Assembly (NCBI RefSeq): GCF_902506345.1
Contig: NZ_LR733413.1
Span: 75,739 to 139,738, forward strand
Source: Flavobacterium sp. 9R
GTDB lineage: Bacteria > Bacteroidota > Bacteroidia > Flavobacteriales > Flavobacteriaceae
Direction: 5' to 3'
DNA: 64,000 nucleotides
Positions 9,933 to 19,901 of the stretch are shown here, piece after piece (positions within the stretch are counted from its first letter, which is position 1; each line of letters opens with the position of its first letter). Position numbers and translations under genes: made by a program. Under the pieces are notes generated by a model. That model was not told the origin of the DNA and ran no database searches. It saw nothing but the letters and a program-made list of their open reading frames with translations.

Positions 9933-12707
9933 ATGAGCACTTACAACGATTACCTCAAAGAGATTGAAGAACGTAAAGCACAAGGACTTCATCCTAAACC
10001 AATTGATGGAGCTGATTTGCTAAGCGAAATCATTACTCAAATTAAAGATTCAAATAATACGAATAGAGAAGATTCTCTTCATTTCTTTATTTACAATACA
10101 GTTCCAGGAACGACTCCTGCAGCAGGTGTAAAAGCTAAATTTTTGAAGGAAATTATTTTGGGTGAATCTGTAGTTTCTGAAATAACACCAGAGTTTGCTT
10201 TTGAATTGTTATCGCATATGAAGGGAGGACCTTCAATTGAAGTATTGTTGGACTTAGCTTTAGGAAATGATGTTGCTACTGCAAAAGGAGCAGCAAAAGT
10301 ATTGAAAACTCAGGTTTATTTATATGATGCAGATACAGATCGTTTAGCTGCTGCTTATCAAAGTGGGAACGAAATTGCAAAAGATATTTTAGAAAGTTAT
10401 GCTAAAGCTGAGTTTTTTACAAAGCTTCCAGATGTACAAGAAAAGATTGAAATTGTTACGTATGTAGCTGGTGAGGGAGATATTTCTACAGATTTATTGT
10501 CTCCAGGAAATCAAGCGCATTCTCGTTCTGACCGAGAATTACACGGAAAATGTATGATTACTCCACAAGCTCAGGAGGAAATTAAAGCACTTCAAACGCA
10601 GTATCCAGATAAAAGTGTAATGCTTATAGCTGAAAAAGGAACTATGGGTGTTGGATCTTCAAGAATGTCAGGGGTAAATAACGTGGCGCTATGGAGTGGT
10701 AAACAAGCAAGTCCATACATTCCATTTGTGAACATTGCTCCAATTGTTGCAGGAACAAACGGAATATCACCAATTTTTCTTACTACTGTGGATGTTACGG
10801 GTGGTATCGGTTTAGATCTTAAAAACTGGGTGAAAAAAGTTGATGCAAATGGAGAGGTTCTTCGTAACGAAAGTGGTGATCCTATTTTAGAAGAAGTGTA
10901 TTCTGTTGCTACAGGTACTGTTTTAACAATCAATACTAAAACCAAAAAATTATATAAAGGAGATCAAGAACTGATTGATATTTCTAAAGCGTTTACTCCA
11001 CAGAAAATGGAGTTTATCAAAGCTGGTGGGTCTTATGCAATTGTGTTTGGAAAAAAATTGCAAACATTTGCATCAAAAACTTTAGGGATTGATGTTACAC
11101 CTGTATTCGCTCCATCAAAAGAGGTTTCTATCGAAGGACAAGGATTAACTGCGGTAGAAAAAATATTTAATAAAAATGCTGTAGGTACAACACCAGGTAA
11201 AGTGTTGCATGCGGGTTCTGATGTTCGTGTTACGGTAAATATTGTTGGATCTCAAGATACAACAGGTTTAATGACTTCACAAGAACTTGAGTCTATGGCA
11301 GCTACTGTAATTTCACCAACAGTTGATGGTGCTTATCAATCGGGTTGTCATACTGCTTCGGTTTGGGATAATAAATCGAAAGCGAATATCCCTAGATTGA
11401 TGAAGTTCATGAATGACTTTGGTCTTATTACAGCGCGTGATCCTAAAGGAGTATATCACGCTATGACAGACGTTATTCACAAGGTTCTTAATGATATTAC
11501 TGTAGATGAATGGGCAATCATTATTGGTGGTGACTCTCATACAAGAATGTCAAAAGGTGTAGCTTTTGGTGCTGATTCAGGTACAGTTGCACTTGCATTG
11601 GCTACTGGTGAAGCTTCTATGCCAATTCCAGAATCTGTGAAAGTAACTTTCAAAGGTGATATGAAAAACTATATGGATTTCCGTGATGTTGTTCATGCTA
11701 CACAATCTCAAATGTTGCAACAATTTGGTGGCGAGAATGTGTTTCAAGGAAGAATAATTGAAGTGCATATAGGTACATTAACCGCAGATCAGGCCTTTAC
11801 ATTTACAGACTGGACAGCTGAAATGAAAGCTAAGGCTTCTATTTGTGTCTCAGAGGATGCTACTTTAATTGAATCATTAGAAATTGCAAAAAGCAGAATC
11901 CAAATTATGATTGATAAAGGAATGGATAATGCTAAGCAAGTATTAAAAGGATTAATCAATAAAGCAGATAAGAGAATTGCTGAAATTAAATCAGGAGAAA
12001 AACCTGCTTTAACTCCAGATGCGAATGCTAAATACTATGCAGAAGTTGTTATTGACCTAGATGTTATTGCTGAGCCAATGATTGCTGATCCAGATGTTAA
12101 TAATGCTGATGTTTCTAAGCGTTATACTCACGATACTATTAGACCACTTTCTTTTTATGGAGGAGTGAAAAAAGTAGATCTTGGTTTTGTAGGATCATGT
12201 ATGGTGCATAAAGGAGATATGAAAATTCTAGCTCAAATGCTTAAAAATGTAGAAGCTCAATATGGTAAAGTTGAATTTAAAGCACCTCTTGTGGTTGCTC
12301 CACCAACTTATAATATTGTTGATGAATTGAAAGCTGAAGGAGATTGGGAAGTTTTACAAAAATATTCTGGTTTCGAATTTGACGACAATGCTCCAAAAGG
12401 GGTAGCGCGTACAGGATATGAAAATATACTATATCTAGAGCGTCCAGGTTGTAATTTATGTATGGGTAACCAAGAAAAAGCAGCAAAAGGAGATACTGTT
12501 ATGGCTACTTCAACGCGTCTTTTCCAAGGAAGAGTTGTAGAAGATAGCGAAGGGAAAAAAGGCGAATCGTTACTTTCGTCGACTCCAGTTGTTGTATTGT
12601 CTACAATTTTAGGAAGAACTCCTACTATCGAAGAATATAAAGATGCTGTGAATGGAATTAACTTAACACAATTCGCTCCATCTCATAAATTATTAGTAAA
12701 CAACTAG
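9933..12707 (+). CDS. acnB: Aconitate hydratase B
   Basis: AcnB interconverts citrate and isocitrate in the TCA cycle and often also hydrates 2-methylaconitate. The 924-residue protein has the AcnB layout: an N-terminal HEAT-like helical domain (about 1-160), the swivel domain, then the catalytic domains. GGDSHTRMSKGVAFGADSG is plainly visible. The 4Fe-4S ligands correspond to C756 (in GSCMVHKG), C840 and C843 (in CNLCMGNQ). The C-terminus carries the STRLFQGR substrate-binding segment. It is cytoplasmic. It lies directly upstream of acnA but is separated from it by a terminator. Confidence 0.97.
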   Translation: MSTYNDYLKEIEERKAQGLHPKPIDGADLLSEIITQIKDSNNTNREDSLHFFIYNTVPGTTPAAGVKAKFLKEIILGESVVSEITPEFAFELLSHMKGGPSIEVLLDLALGNDVATAKGAAKVLKTQVYLYDADTDRLAAAYQSGNEIAKDILESYAKAEFFTKLPDVQEKIEIVTYVAGEGDISTDLLSPGNQAHSRSDRELHGKCMITPQAQEEIKALQTQYPDKSVMLIAEKGTMGVGSSRMSGVNNVALWSGKQASPYIPFVNIAPIVAGTNGISPIFLTTVDVTGGIGLDLKNWVKKVDANGEVLRNESGDPILEEVYSVATGTVLTINTKTKKLYKGDQELIDISKAFTPQKMEFIKAGGSYAIVFGKKLQTFASKTLGIDVTPVFAPSKEVSIEGQGLTAVEKIFNKNAVGTTPGKVLHAGSDVRVTVNIVGSQDTTGLMTSQELESMAATVISPTVDGAYQSGCHTASVWDNKSKANIPRLMKFMNDFGLITARDPKGVYHAMTDVIHKVLNDITVDEWAIIIGGDSHTRMSKGVAFGADSGTVALALATGEASMPIPESVKVTFKGDMKNYMDFRDVVHATQSQMLQQFGGENVFQGRIIEVHIGTLTADQAFTFTDWTAEMKAKASICVSEDATLIESLEIAKSRIQIMIDKGMDNAKQVLKGLINKADKRIAEIKSGEKPALTPDANAKYYAEVVIDLDVIAEPMIADPDVNNADVSKRYTHDTIRPLSFYGGVKKVDLGFVGSCMVHKGDMKILAQMLKNVEAQYGKVEFKAPLVVAPPTYNIVDELKAEGDWEVLQKYSGFEFDDNAPKGVARTGYENILYLERPGCNLCMGNQEKAAKGDTVMATSTRLFQGRVVEDSEGKKGESLLSSTPVVVLSTILGRTPTIEEYKDAVNGINLTQFAPSHKLLVNN

Positions 12708-12730
12708 CATATTGCTTTTAGCTATGATTT

Positions 12731-12763
12731 AAAAGCCTGAGTCTATGGATTCGGGCTTTTTTT
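12731..12763 (+). terminator. Terminator of acnB
   Basis: Arms 12731-12743 and 12748-12760 pair with two wobble pairs around a TATG loop and are followed by T to 12763. Confidence 0.8.
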
Positions 12764-12824
12764 GTGCTTGTTTTTTTGTAACTTAGAAGATAATAATAAT
12801 TAGTATTAATTTTATTTAAATCTT

Positions 12825-15089
12825 ATGGCATTCGATATTGAAATGATTGAGAAAGTGTATGAAAATATGCCTTCTCGTGTAGATAAAGCACGTGAACTTG
12901 TAGGACGTCCACTCACACTAACAGAAAAGATTTTGTATGCTCATTTATGGGAAAAAATACCGACTGAACACTTTAAAAGAGGTGTTGATTATGTCGATTT
13001 CGCTCCTGATAGAGTTGCGTGTCAAGATGCAACAGCACAAATGGCTTTGTTGCAATTCATGCATGCTGGTAAGAAGACAGTCGCAGTACCAACTACAGTG
13101 CACTGTGATCACTTAATTCAAGCAAAATCTGGTGCAAAAGAAGATCTAGCTTTTGCTAATAAACAATCCAAAGAGGTTTTTGATTTTCTTTCATCCGTTT
13201 CAAATAAATATGGAATAGGATTTTGGAAACCAGGTTCAGGTATAATTCACCAAATTGTATTAGAAAACTACGCTTTTCCAGGCGGAATGATGATTGGAAC
13301 CGATTCTCATACGGTCAACGCAGGAGGATTAGGAATGTTAGCTATAGGTGTAGGTGGAGCAGATGCGGTTGATGTGATGTCCGGAATGTCGTGGGAGTTA
13401 AAATTTCCTAAGTTAATTGGAGTAAAATTAACTGGAAAACTTAACGGTTGGACAGCTCCAAAAGATGTGATTTTAAAAGTGGCTGATATTCTCACAGTAA
13501 AAGGAGGAACGGGTGCTGTTGTTGAATATTTTGGTGAAGGTGCTCTAAATATGTCTTGTACAGGAAAAGGAACTATATGTAATATGGGTGCAGAAATTGG
13601 CGCAACTACTTCTACGTTTGGTTATGATGATTCTATGCGCAGGTATTTAGCTGCAACAGGGAGACAACAAGTTGTTGATGCAGCCGATAAAATAGCTTCT
13701 TATTTAACTGGAGATCCAGAAGTTTATGCTAATCCAGAGCAGTATTTTGATCAATTGATAGAAATTAATTTATCAGAATTAGAGCCGCAGATTAATGGTC
13801 CTTTCACTCCTGATAGAGGAACGCCAGTTTCTAAAATGAAAGCTGAAGCAGCGGCGAATGGTTGGCCTATTAAAGTAGAATGGGGACTTATTGGTTCTTG
13901 TACCAATTCATCTTATGAAGATATGGCTCGTGCAGCTTCTATTGTAAATCAAGCAGTAGAACACGGAATTACCCCAAAAGCTGAATTTGGAATTAATCCT
14001 GGTTCTGAACAAATTCGATATACCATCGAGAGAGACGGTATTATAGCAACTTTCGAAAAAATGGGAACCAAAGTGTTTACCAATGCTTGCGGGCCATGTA
14101 TTGGTCAATGGGATAGAGCAGGAGCTGATAAGGGGGAGAAAAATACCATTGTGCATTCATTCAATCGCAATTTTTCTAAAAGAGCCGATGGAAATCCTAA
14201 TACGCATGCTTTTGTAACTTCTCCAGAAATGGTGGCGGCTCTTGCAATTTCCGGAAGGTTGGATTTTAATCCATTAACGGATACTTTACTGAATGATAAT
14301 GGAGAAGAAGTAAAATTGAAAGCTCCTTTTGGAGATGAATTACCCAAAAGAGGATTTGATGTTGAAGATGCAGGTTTTCAAGCTCCAGCTGAAGATGGCT
14401 CAAATGTTCAAATCGTAGTCAGTCCTACTTCAGACCGTTTGCAATTATTGGCACCTTTTGAGCCATGGGATGGAAAAAACATTACTGGTGCTAAGCTTTT
14501 GATTAAGGCATTTGGTAAATGTACCACAGACCATATATCAATGGCGGGTCCGTGGTTGCGTTTTCGAGGACATTTGGATAATATATCTAACAATATGCTA
14601 ATTGGTGCAATCAATGCTTTTAATCAAAAAGCAAACGAAGTAAAAAATCAGATTACAGGAATTTATGAACCTGTACCAACCGTTCAAAGGGCTTATAAAG
14701 CCGCAAGAATTCCTTCAATAGTAGTAGGGGATCATAATTATGGCGAAGGTTCTTCTCGTGAGCACGCTGCAATGGAGCCACGCTTCTTAGGGGTTAAAGC
14801 GGTTTTGGTAAAATCGTTTGCTCGTATTCACGAAACGAATTTAAAAAAACAAGGTATGTTGGCCTTAACTTTTGCTAACGAGTTGGATTATGATAAAATT
14901 CAAGAAGATGATACTATTAATTTCTTGGATTTAACCGAATTTGCACCTGGTAAACCCTTAACTATTGAACTAGTGCATTCCAATGGAACTTCAGAAACCA
15001 TTCTTGGGAATCATACGTATAACTCGGGTCAAAAAGGTTGGTTTGTGGCTGGTTCCGCATTAAACTTAATCGCTTCAGCAGGACAATAG
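12825..15089 (+). CDS. acnA: Aconitate hydratase, mitochondrial-type
   Basis: This is a second aconitase, 754 residues. That is close to the mitochondrial enzyme in length and shorter than the AcnA/IRP1 group. Signature segments are [23 protein letters not shown], and the cluster ligands C359 (in [10 protein letters not shown]) and C422/C425 (in [12 protein letters not shown]). The C-terminal swivel domain has [19 protein letters not shown]. The reaction is citrate to isocitrate through cis-aconitate. No targeting peptide is present, so it is cytoplasmic. Having AcnB and this type side by side suggests division of labour, for example oxidative-stress resistance versus bulk flux or 2-methylcitrate use. 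That is inference. Confidence 0.96.
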   Translation: MAFDIEMIEKVYENMPSRVDKARELVGRPLTLTEKILYAHLWEKIPTEHFKRGVDYVDFAPDRVACQDATAQMALLQFMHAGKKTVAVPTTVHCDHLIQAKSGAKEDLAFANKQSKEVFDFLSSVSNKYGIGFWKPGSGIIHQIVLENYAFPGGMMIGTDSHTVNAGGLGMLAIGVGGADAVDVMSGMSWELKFPKLIGVKLTGKLNGWTAPKDVILKVADILTVKGGTGAVVEYFGEGALNMSCTGKGTICNMGAEIGATTSTFGYDDSMRRYLAATGRQQVVDAADKIASYLTGDPEVYANPEQYFDQLIEINLSELEPQINGPFTPDRGTPVSKMKAEAAANGWPIKVEWGLIGSCTNSSYEDMARAASIVNQAVEHGITPKAEFGINPGSEQIRYTIERDGIIATFEKMGTKVFTNACGPCIGQWDRAGADKGEKNTIVHSFNRNFSKRADGNPNTHAFVTSPEMVAALAISGRLDFNPLTDTLLNDNGEEVKLKAPFGDELPKRGFDVEDAGFQAPAEDGSNVQIVVSPTSDRLQLLAPFEPWDGKNITGAKLLIKAFGKCTTDHISMAGPWLRFRGHLDNISNNMLIGAINAFNQKANEVKNQITGIYEPVPTVQRAYKAARIPSIVVGDHNYGEGSSREHAAMEPRFLGVKAVLVKSFARIHETNLKKQGMLALTFANELDYDKIQEDDTINFLDLTEFAPGKPLTIELVHSNGTSETILGNHTYNSGQKGWFVAGSALNLIASAGQ

Positions 15090-15113
15090 TTCTATAAAAT
15101 ACACGTCATAAAG

Positions 15114-15144
15114 AAAGCTCCTTAGGTAACTTTGGAGCTTTTTT
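15114..15144 (+). terminator. Terminator of acnA
   Basis: Eight-base arms (15114-15121 and 15134-15141) are followed by T to 15144, 24 bases after the stop. Confidence 0.75.
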
Positions 15145-15212
15145 GTTTCTAATTATAGTCCTATAAATTTATTTTATAATAGTTTTAACATTTTTAATTT
15201 ATTAAAAAAAAG

Positions 15213-15220
15213 TATATTTG
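15213..15220 (+). promoter_or_regulatory. Predicted -7 element of the LysM hydrolase gene
   Basis: TATATTTG fits the TAnnTTTG consensus about 110 bases before the ATG. There is no convincing -33 TTG. Confidence 0.4.
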
Positions 15221-15332
15221 TAAAACTTGATAAAAACGTGATTTTTAGATTAAAAATGCCCTTTTTTTTAATCTAATTTCTGTGAAATAAGCTTTTAGAT
15301 AAAAATAATACCACAATTTGTAAAAAATAAGG

Positions 15333-16781
15333 ATGAAGTACTTTGGAATACTATTTTGGCTTTTGGTTTGTACCACGACAACTGTTTTTTCACAAGAAAA
15401 ATTTATTACACACAAAATTTCTCAGGGCGAAACCATTTCTTCAATAGCTGAAAAATACAATGTTAGTCAAAAAGTAATTTTTAATTTAAATCCAAAAGCT
15501 TCAGGGATTTTAAAATTGAATTCGGTATTAAAAATTCCAAATAAGAATTATAAAAAGGGAGTTGCCAAAAAAGAACTGGCAGCTAAAAAGAAGCTTACCA
15601 AAGAGATTGATTATGTTGTTTTGCCAAAAGAAACTTTATTTGGTATTGCAAAAAAGTTCAATGTTAGAGTCGAAGAAATTAAAAAAAATAATCCTTCAAT
15701 AGAAAAATCAGGATTACAAATTGGAGAGAAAATAAAAGTAATTGTTCCTGAAAACTTCGAGTTGAAAGAAGAGCCAGCGGTTGCTATCTCAAACGATTCT
15801 GAGCAAAAAAACACAACTATCCCTTCAAATACTACCGCTATTAGTGAATTTGTTGCTCCAAATGCTTCAACTGAAGGACAGCAAATCCACGAAGTACTTG
15901 CAAGTGAAACAAAATATGGTATCTCAAAACGCTATGGGATTTCGGTTGAAGCGCTTGAAAAATTGAACCCAAACATTGTATCTAAAAGTCTTGAAATAGG
16001 TCAGAAACTGAATGTGCCTTTGCAAAACAAAGCAACCGAAGTGATTCAAACTGTTGAGGTTTCAAAACCGTCAGAAGTTAAAGTTGATAATCCTGTTGCT
16101 GCAGCAAATGAACAAGTTACAGCAGAAACCTCGGTTGCCAATACTATTTCCTCACCTGAAACTACAGCGATTGTTCATGAAGTATTACCAAAAGAAACCA
16201 AATTTGGTATTGCCAAAAAGTACGGAATTACTGTTGCGGAATTGGATAAACTAAATCCTTCGATTCATAAAAAATTGAGAGTGGGAAGTATTTTGAAGAT
16301 AAAAGAAGGAACCGCTGCTGTTGCTGTAAATGAAACAGAAACCAAGGTGGAAGCAGTAGTTACGGAACCCACTTCTGAAAAGTTTTTTGGAGAGTATTCC
16401 ATTGCAGATGATTTAATTGCAAAGGCTTCAGACAATTTGGGAATTCGTTATAGGTCTGGAGGTACGACAAGAGCTGGTTTTGATTGTTCTGGTTTAATGT
16501 GTTCTACCTTTAGTGCTTTAGATATCAAGCTTCCAAGGTCGTCCAATGAGATGTCCAATATTGGAATTAGAGTTACACCTACAGAAGCCAAAAAAGGTGA
16601 TTTGATTTTCTTTAAAACCAGAGGTAGCGGAAGAATTAATCACGTTGGTATGGTGGTTGAGGTAGTAGGGGATGAGATTAAGTTCATTCATTCTTCTACC
16701 AACAGTGGTGTAATCATTTCTTCAACAAAAGAAGGATATTACCATCGAAATTTTGCTCAAGTTAATCGTGTTTTAAAGTAA
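15333..16781 (+). CDS. Cell-wall hydrolase with four LysM repeats and an NlpC/P60 domain
   Basis: This exported peptidoglycan hydrolase has 482 residues. A signal peptide (about 1-20, ending FSQ) is followed by LysM repeats near residues 27-70, 93-138, 186-230 and 286-328. Each begins with a YVV/HEV-like strand and contains IAKKYNV-type and LNP segments. The C-terminal NlpC/P60 domain (about 350-482) carries the triad C385 (FDCSGL), H437 (NHVGM) and H453 (FIHSS). The enzyme should bind glycan through LysM and cleave stem peptides. Linkers between the domains are rich in Thr, Ser, Val and Ala. The next gene converges on it with a one-base gap. Confidence 0.93.
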   Translation: MKYFGILFWLLVCTTTTVFSQEKFITHKISQGETISSIAEKYNVSQKVIFNLNPKASGILKLNSVLKIPNKNYKKGVAKKELAAKKKLTKEIDYVVLPKETLFGIAKKFNVRVEEIKKNNPSIEKSGLQIGEKIKVIVPENFELKEEPAVAISNDSEQKNTTIPSNTTAISEFVAPNASTEGQQIHEVLASETKYGISKRYGISVEALEKLNPNIVSKSLEIGQKLNVPLQNKATEVIQTVEVSKPSEVKVDNPVAAANEQVTAETSVANTISSPETTAIVHEVLPKETKFGIAKKYGITVAELDKLNPSIHKKLRVGSILKIKEGTAAVAVNETETKVEAVVTEPTSEKFFGEYSIADDLIAKASDNLGIRYRSGGTTRAGFDCSGLMCSTFSALDIKLPRSSNEMSNIGIRVTPTEAKKGDLIFFKTRGSGRINHVGMVVEVVGDEIKFIHSSTNSGVIISSTKEGYYHRNFAQVNRVLK

Positions 16782-16782
16782 T

Positions 16783-18084
16783 TTACTCTTCCTGCTCTTT
16801 GAACATTTCGATGTTGTTTTTCGAAATTCTTTTTTTTAACCACATCTTAAGCTTCTCTTCATCGCTAGTACTTAATATTTTGGTACTGCTATAAATTGCT
16901 ACAGTTTTAGTAATTGTACTATCCGTATTTTCATTAAAAGTATGATTAGCCAATGATATGTTTTTGATTTGGGGAAACAAAATAACGATTTCTTCCCTTA
17001 ATGCCTTATTGTTATAAGTGTTCTGTTTTAGCTTATTTTCTAAATTGAGTATCATTAAGTCTTTTTCATTTTCTTTCGCTTTTTCAGAAGCATTGTTTTC
17101 CAAAATGAATTTCTTAATATCTGTGGTGTCTTGTTTTATTACCAATTGAGTGTTTTCGATCTTGTATTTTTTTAACGCACTACTTAAGTTTTGTATCTCT
17201 TGTTTGTTTATTTTTTTGTTTAAAAAAGCCAATTCAATACTTTTTGGGTTTTTGTTGTAATTGATTTTTTGGTACAAAATGGCAAACCCTTTTTCATTCA
17301 ATTCATCATTTAAAAACAATTCCACTTTTTGTTTGTATTTTTTTTCTTGGGCTAACAAATAAGCAAAATAAACACTAGGTACAATTAGCAAAACAATAAT
17401 TGTGGAAATGGTATATTTTATTTGTTTTCGGTATTTTGGGTCTACATGCGTGACTTCAGGATACTGTAAATACTTTACGATAACAAAGGTAGAAATGCAG
17501 ATAAACACACAATTGATAGTGTATAAAAATAGGGCGCCGAGAAAGTATTTCCAATTTCCAATAGCCAGTCCATATCCTGCTGTACACAAAGGAGGCATCA
17601 AGGCTGTCGCAATCGCAACACCTGGTATAGGGTTTCCTTTTTCAACTCTAGTAATCGCAATTACGCCTACAAGACCACCAAAAAAAGCAATCAATATGTC
17701 GTATATGTTGGGCGAGGTACGAGCCAATAATTCAGATTGTGTTTCCTTAAAAGGACTCAGCATAAAATAAATAGTAGACACAAACAAACTGACTAAAGTA
17801 GCAATGAGAAGGTTTTTGGCTGCTTTTTTTAATAATTCAAAATCATAAATACCTAAGCTAAAACCTGCTCCAACGATAGGTCCCATTAATGGAGAAATAA
17901 GCATAGCGCCAATAATCACAGCAGTTGAGTTGACGTTGAGTCCAACAGAAGCGACTACAATAGCACAGGCCAAAATCCAAACTGTGGCTCCACGAAAGGA
18001 AATATTTGCCTTTACATTTTCTAAAACTTTTTGTTTGTTTTCTTCTCCAGTATGTAAGTCAAGGAATTTTTGTAATCGATTCAT
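16783..18084 (-). CDS. DUF389 family membrane protein
   Basis: This is a 433-residue inner-membrane protein of the DUF389 (TIGR00271-type) family. About six transmembrane segments fill residues 25-235. They carry the family signatures AVIIGAMLISPLMGPIVG and NPIPGVAIATALMPPLCTAG. A hydrophilic C-terminal half (about 240-433) follows, rich in Lys, Glu and Asn and possibly helical. The molecular role is not established as far as I know. I start at MNRLQKFLDLHTGEE (18084). A longer frame to 18138 adds 18 residues unlike the family. It converges tail to tail with the LysM hydrolase. Confidence 0.88.
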   Translation of the reverse strand: MNRLQKFLDLHTGEENKQKVLENVKANISFRGATVWILACAIVVASVGLNVNSTAVIIGAMLISPLMGPIVGAGFSLGIYDFELLKKAAKNLLIATLVSLFVSTIYFMLSPFKETQSELLARTSPNIYDILIAFFGGLVGVIAITRVEKGNPIPGVAIATALMPPLCTAGYGLAIGNWKYFLGALFLYTINCVFICISTFVIVKYLQYPEVTHVDPKYRKQIKYTISTIIVLLIVPSVYFAYLLAQEKKYKQKVELFLNDELNEKGFAILYQKINYNKNPKSIELAFLNKKINKQEIQNLSSALKKYKIENTQLVIKQDTTDIKKFILENNASEKAKENEKDLMILNLENKLKQNTYNNKALREEIVILFPQIKNISLANHTFNENTDSTITKTVAIYSSTKILSTSDEEKLKMWLKKRISKNNIEMFKEQEE

Positions 18085-18137
18085 AGTATTCTGAATTAAA
18101 AAATGGTACAATAAAGTTAAGCAATTAAAAATTGGCA

Positions 18138-18166
18138 TAAAAAAAACGTTGAAATTAGTTCAACGT
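18138..18166 (-). terminator. Terminator of the lipocalin-like lipoprotein gene
   Basis: Read on the minus strand, arms 18166-18159 and 18153-18146 form an eight-base perfect stem followed by eight or more T (complement of 18138-18145). It lies 26 bases past the stop. Confidence 0.85.
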
Positions 18167-18192
18167 CTTAGAGTTGTTATAGAAATTGGATT

Positions 18193-18663
18193 TTAGTTCT
18201 TGGTAAAGGTCAAATAATCAGTTCCACCATTGCCACCGCTTACGTCTTTTAGTTTAATTACTGTTGAAGTTCTTTCGATAATTTCCCAGTCATCTGTTAG
18301 TTCAAGAAAAGTAGCAGGAGAAGCAAAAGCAATATTGAAATCCAAGTCACTTATACTATCGTCATCATTACTATTGCTATCTGTGACAGACCAAGTGCCT
18401 GTTTGTGTTAATGTTCCGTTAGTAGCAGTTAGAACACCATTGCTGCCAAACGTAAAGTTATAGCCAGAAAAATTACTTGTTTCTTCTTTGTCAGTATCGA
18501 AGTAGTAGGTGATTTTCCACGTTCCAGATCCTACTACAGAAGTAACGCTGCTTATTGAATTTGTTCCAGTAGAACTACTGTCGTCGGAACTGCAAGAAAG
18601 AAAAAAGACAGTAGCCAAAAGCAATACAATGCTTTTTTTGTTGATAAAATGGATTGTTTTCAT
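18193..18663 (-). CDS. Lipocalin-like lipoprotein
   Basis: This is a 156-residue exported lipoprotein. A lipobox ends in C24 (FLSC) and is followed by an SSDDSSS spacer, common for surface or outer-membrane lipoproteins in Bacteroidota. The body has a small beta-rich fold with GTWKITYYFD at the start, then GYNFTFGSNGVL, GTWSVTD and a final LTFTKN strand. This pattern is seen in lipocalin-like domains of the phylum. No ligand can be predicted. It is monocistronic, with its own terminator. Confidence 0.8.
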   Translation of the reverse strand: MKTIHFINKKSIVLLLATVFFLSCSSDDSSSTGTNSISSVTSVVGSGTWKITYYFDTDKEETSNFSGYNFTFGSNGVLTATNGTLTQTGTWSVTDSNSNDDDSISDLDFNIAFASPATFLELTDDWEIIERTSTVIKLKDVSGGNGGTDYLTFTKN

Positions 18664-18737
18664 ATTATGTGGTATTTAAGATTTAAATGGTAACGAAAAA
18701 CAAATGGTTATATTGTATGTTGCAGAAATTCAGTTAC

Positions 18738-19280
18738 TTATTCTAATATTGAAGTTTTTAAGTGTATGGACACTTTCTTAGAAATTTTAGCGGCTACTAT
18801 GGTTGGTATTTCAATATTGAAGTCGTCTGTGTTTACGACAAATGTAGATTGGATCTCAATTCCCTTGGCTATTTTTTTAAGCCAAGCTTTGCTGATGATG
18901 GGTTTGGATTTACCGTGTATTTTCAGAATTCCTTTTATTTGGTATTCTGTAGGGGTTTGGGATATAAATTTGTAATCAAATTTATCAATTCTACCAATAA
19001 AAGTTGCTTTGGGATAACGATCGCTCTCTAAATAGTTTTCATTAAAATGAGTGCGCATCAAATCTCTTTTGAACTTAAAATCTTTGATAAAAACGGTACA
19101 GCTAATTTCGCCAGTTTTTATTTCAACAGAGAAAATGACTTCCTCATTAATGGCTTTCACTTCCTCAAAAAAAGGTACCGAAGCTTCAAATGAAATTACC
19201 CCTTTTGAGTCAGATAATTGTTCTTGAGCTTGAATGAAGAGTGTAAACGACAAGAAAAAAAGAGAAACTATTTTTTTCAT
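18738..19280 (-). CDS. YceI-like periplasmic protein
   Basis: This 180-residue exported protein has a signal peptide (about 1-18, ending IQAQ) and a YceI-like lipocalin fold. Visible signatures include GVISFEASVPF at the N-terminus, RTHFNENYLESDRYPKATF in the centre and KGILKIHGKSKPI. YceI family proteins bind polyisoprenoid lipids in other bacteria. A similar small hydrophobic ligand is likely but not shown here. A perfect 8-bp inverted repeat sits directly in front of the ATG. Confidence 0.86.
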   Translation of the reverse strand: MKKIVSLFFLSFTLFIQAQEQLSDSKGVISFEASVPFFEEVKAINEEVIFSVEIKTGEISCTVFIKDFKFKRDLMRTHFNENYLESDRYPKATFIGRIDKFDYKFISQTPTEYQIKGILKIHGKSKPIISKAWLKKIAKGIEIQSTFVVNTDDFNIEIPTIVAAKISKKVSIHLKTSILE

Positions 19281-19285
19281 AAGTC

Positions 19286-19304
19286 AAGAGATATTGTATC
19301 TCTT
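19286..19304 (-). promoter_or_regulatory. Perfect 8-bp inverted repeat before the YceI gene
   Basis: AAGAGATA-TTG-TATCTCTT is a perfect palindrome with a three-base centre, lying 6-24 bases upstream of the YceI start codon. It could be an operator or a 5' leader hairpin that affects translation. Confidence 0.45.
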
Positions 19305-19349
19305 AAAGTTACGAATTTTAATTATTATAAACGATTGTTTAGCAGGTTT

Positions 19350-19898
19350 TTATTGAAGTTGCAGCTGAATGTTGTACTTGGTGATATTGGCTAAGTTTTC
19401 TGCAGAACAATAATCAAATTCTTCTTCGTGCTCTTCGTGTTCTTTTTTGAGTTCTATTTGTTTTAAACAATTGCTAAAGCGTCGTACATCATTTAGGGTT
19501 TTTAATTGTAAGCCCGGTACGGCAACACTTTTTCCGCTAGCATCTTTGGCAACCATTGTAAAATAAGAGGAATTACAATGTTTTATGGCTCCAGTTTGAA
19601 TGTTTTCTGCTTCTACTCGAATGCCAACAATCATTGAACTTCTTCCAACATAATTCACAGAAGCTTTCATAGTAACCAATTCACCCACTTCAATAGGTTG
19701 TAAAAAGTTTACAGTATCAACAGAAGCGGTTACGCAATAGTTTCCAGAAAACTTAGAAGCACTTGCAAAGGCAATTTGGTCGAGTAAGGATAAGATATAA
19801 CCGCCATGAATTTTACCACTAAAATTAGTGTGTGACGGCAGCATTAGTTCAGAAATGGTAACATGCGATGCGGAAACAGGCTTGAATATGTTGGTCAT
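19350..19898 (-). CDS. Acyl-CoA thioesterase, hotdog fold
   Basis: This is a 182-residue member of the hotdog acyl-CoA thioesterase family. The single hotdog domain covers about residues 8-125. The key features are the helix HTNFSGKIHGGYILSLLDQIAFASASKF, with the substrate-pocket HGG, and the strand segment TASVDTVNFLQPIEVGE. A charged tail (HEEHEEEFD) follows. It hydrolyses acyl-CoA to fatty acid and CoA in the cytoplasm; chain length is unknown. It ends an operon with rmuC and the small membrane protein upstream; the gap to the latter is three bases. Confidence 0.88.
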   Translation of the reverse strand: MTNIFKPVSASHVTISELMLPSHTNFSGKIHGGYILSLLDQIAFASASKFSGNYCVTASVDTVNFLQPIEVGELVTMKASVNYVGRSSMIVGIRVEAENIQTGAIKHCNSSYFTMVAKDASGKSVAVPGLQLKTLNDVRRFSNCLKQIELKKEHEEHEEEFDYCSAENLANITKYNIQLQLQ

Positions 19899-19901
19899 AA
19901 T

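Noticed and set aside
12825..15089. The second aconitase as a decaying duplicate
   Set aside because: It is full length, with all cluster cysteines and active-site motifs intact, and belongs to a different aconitase class from AcnB.
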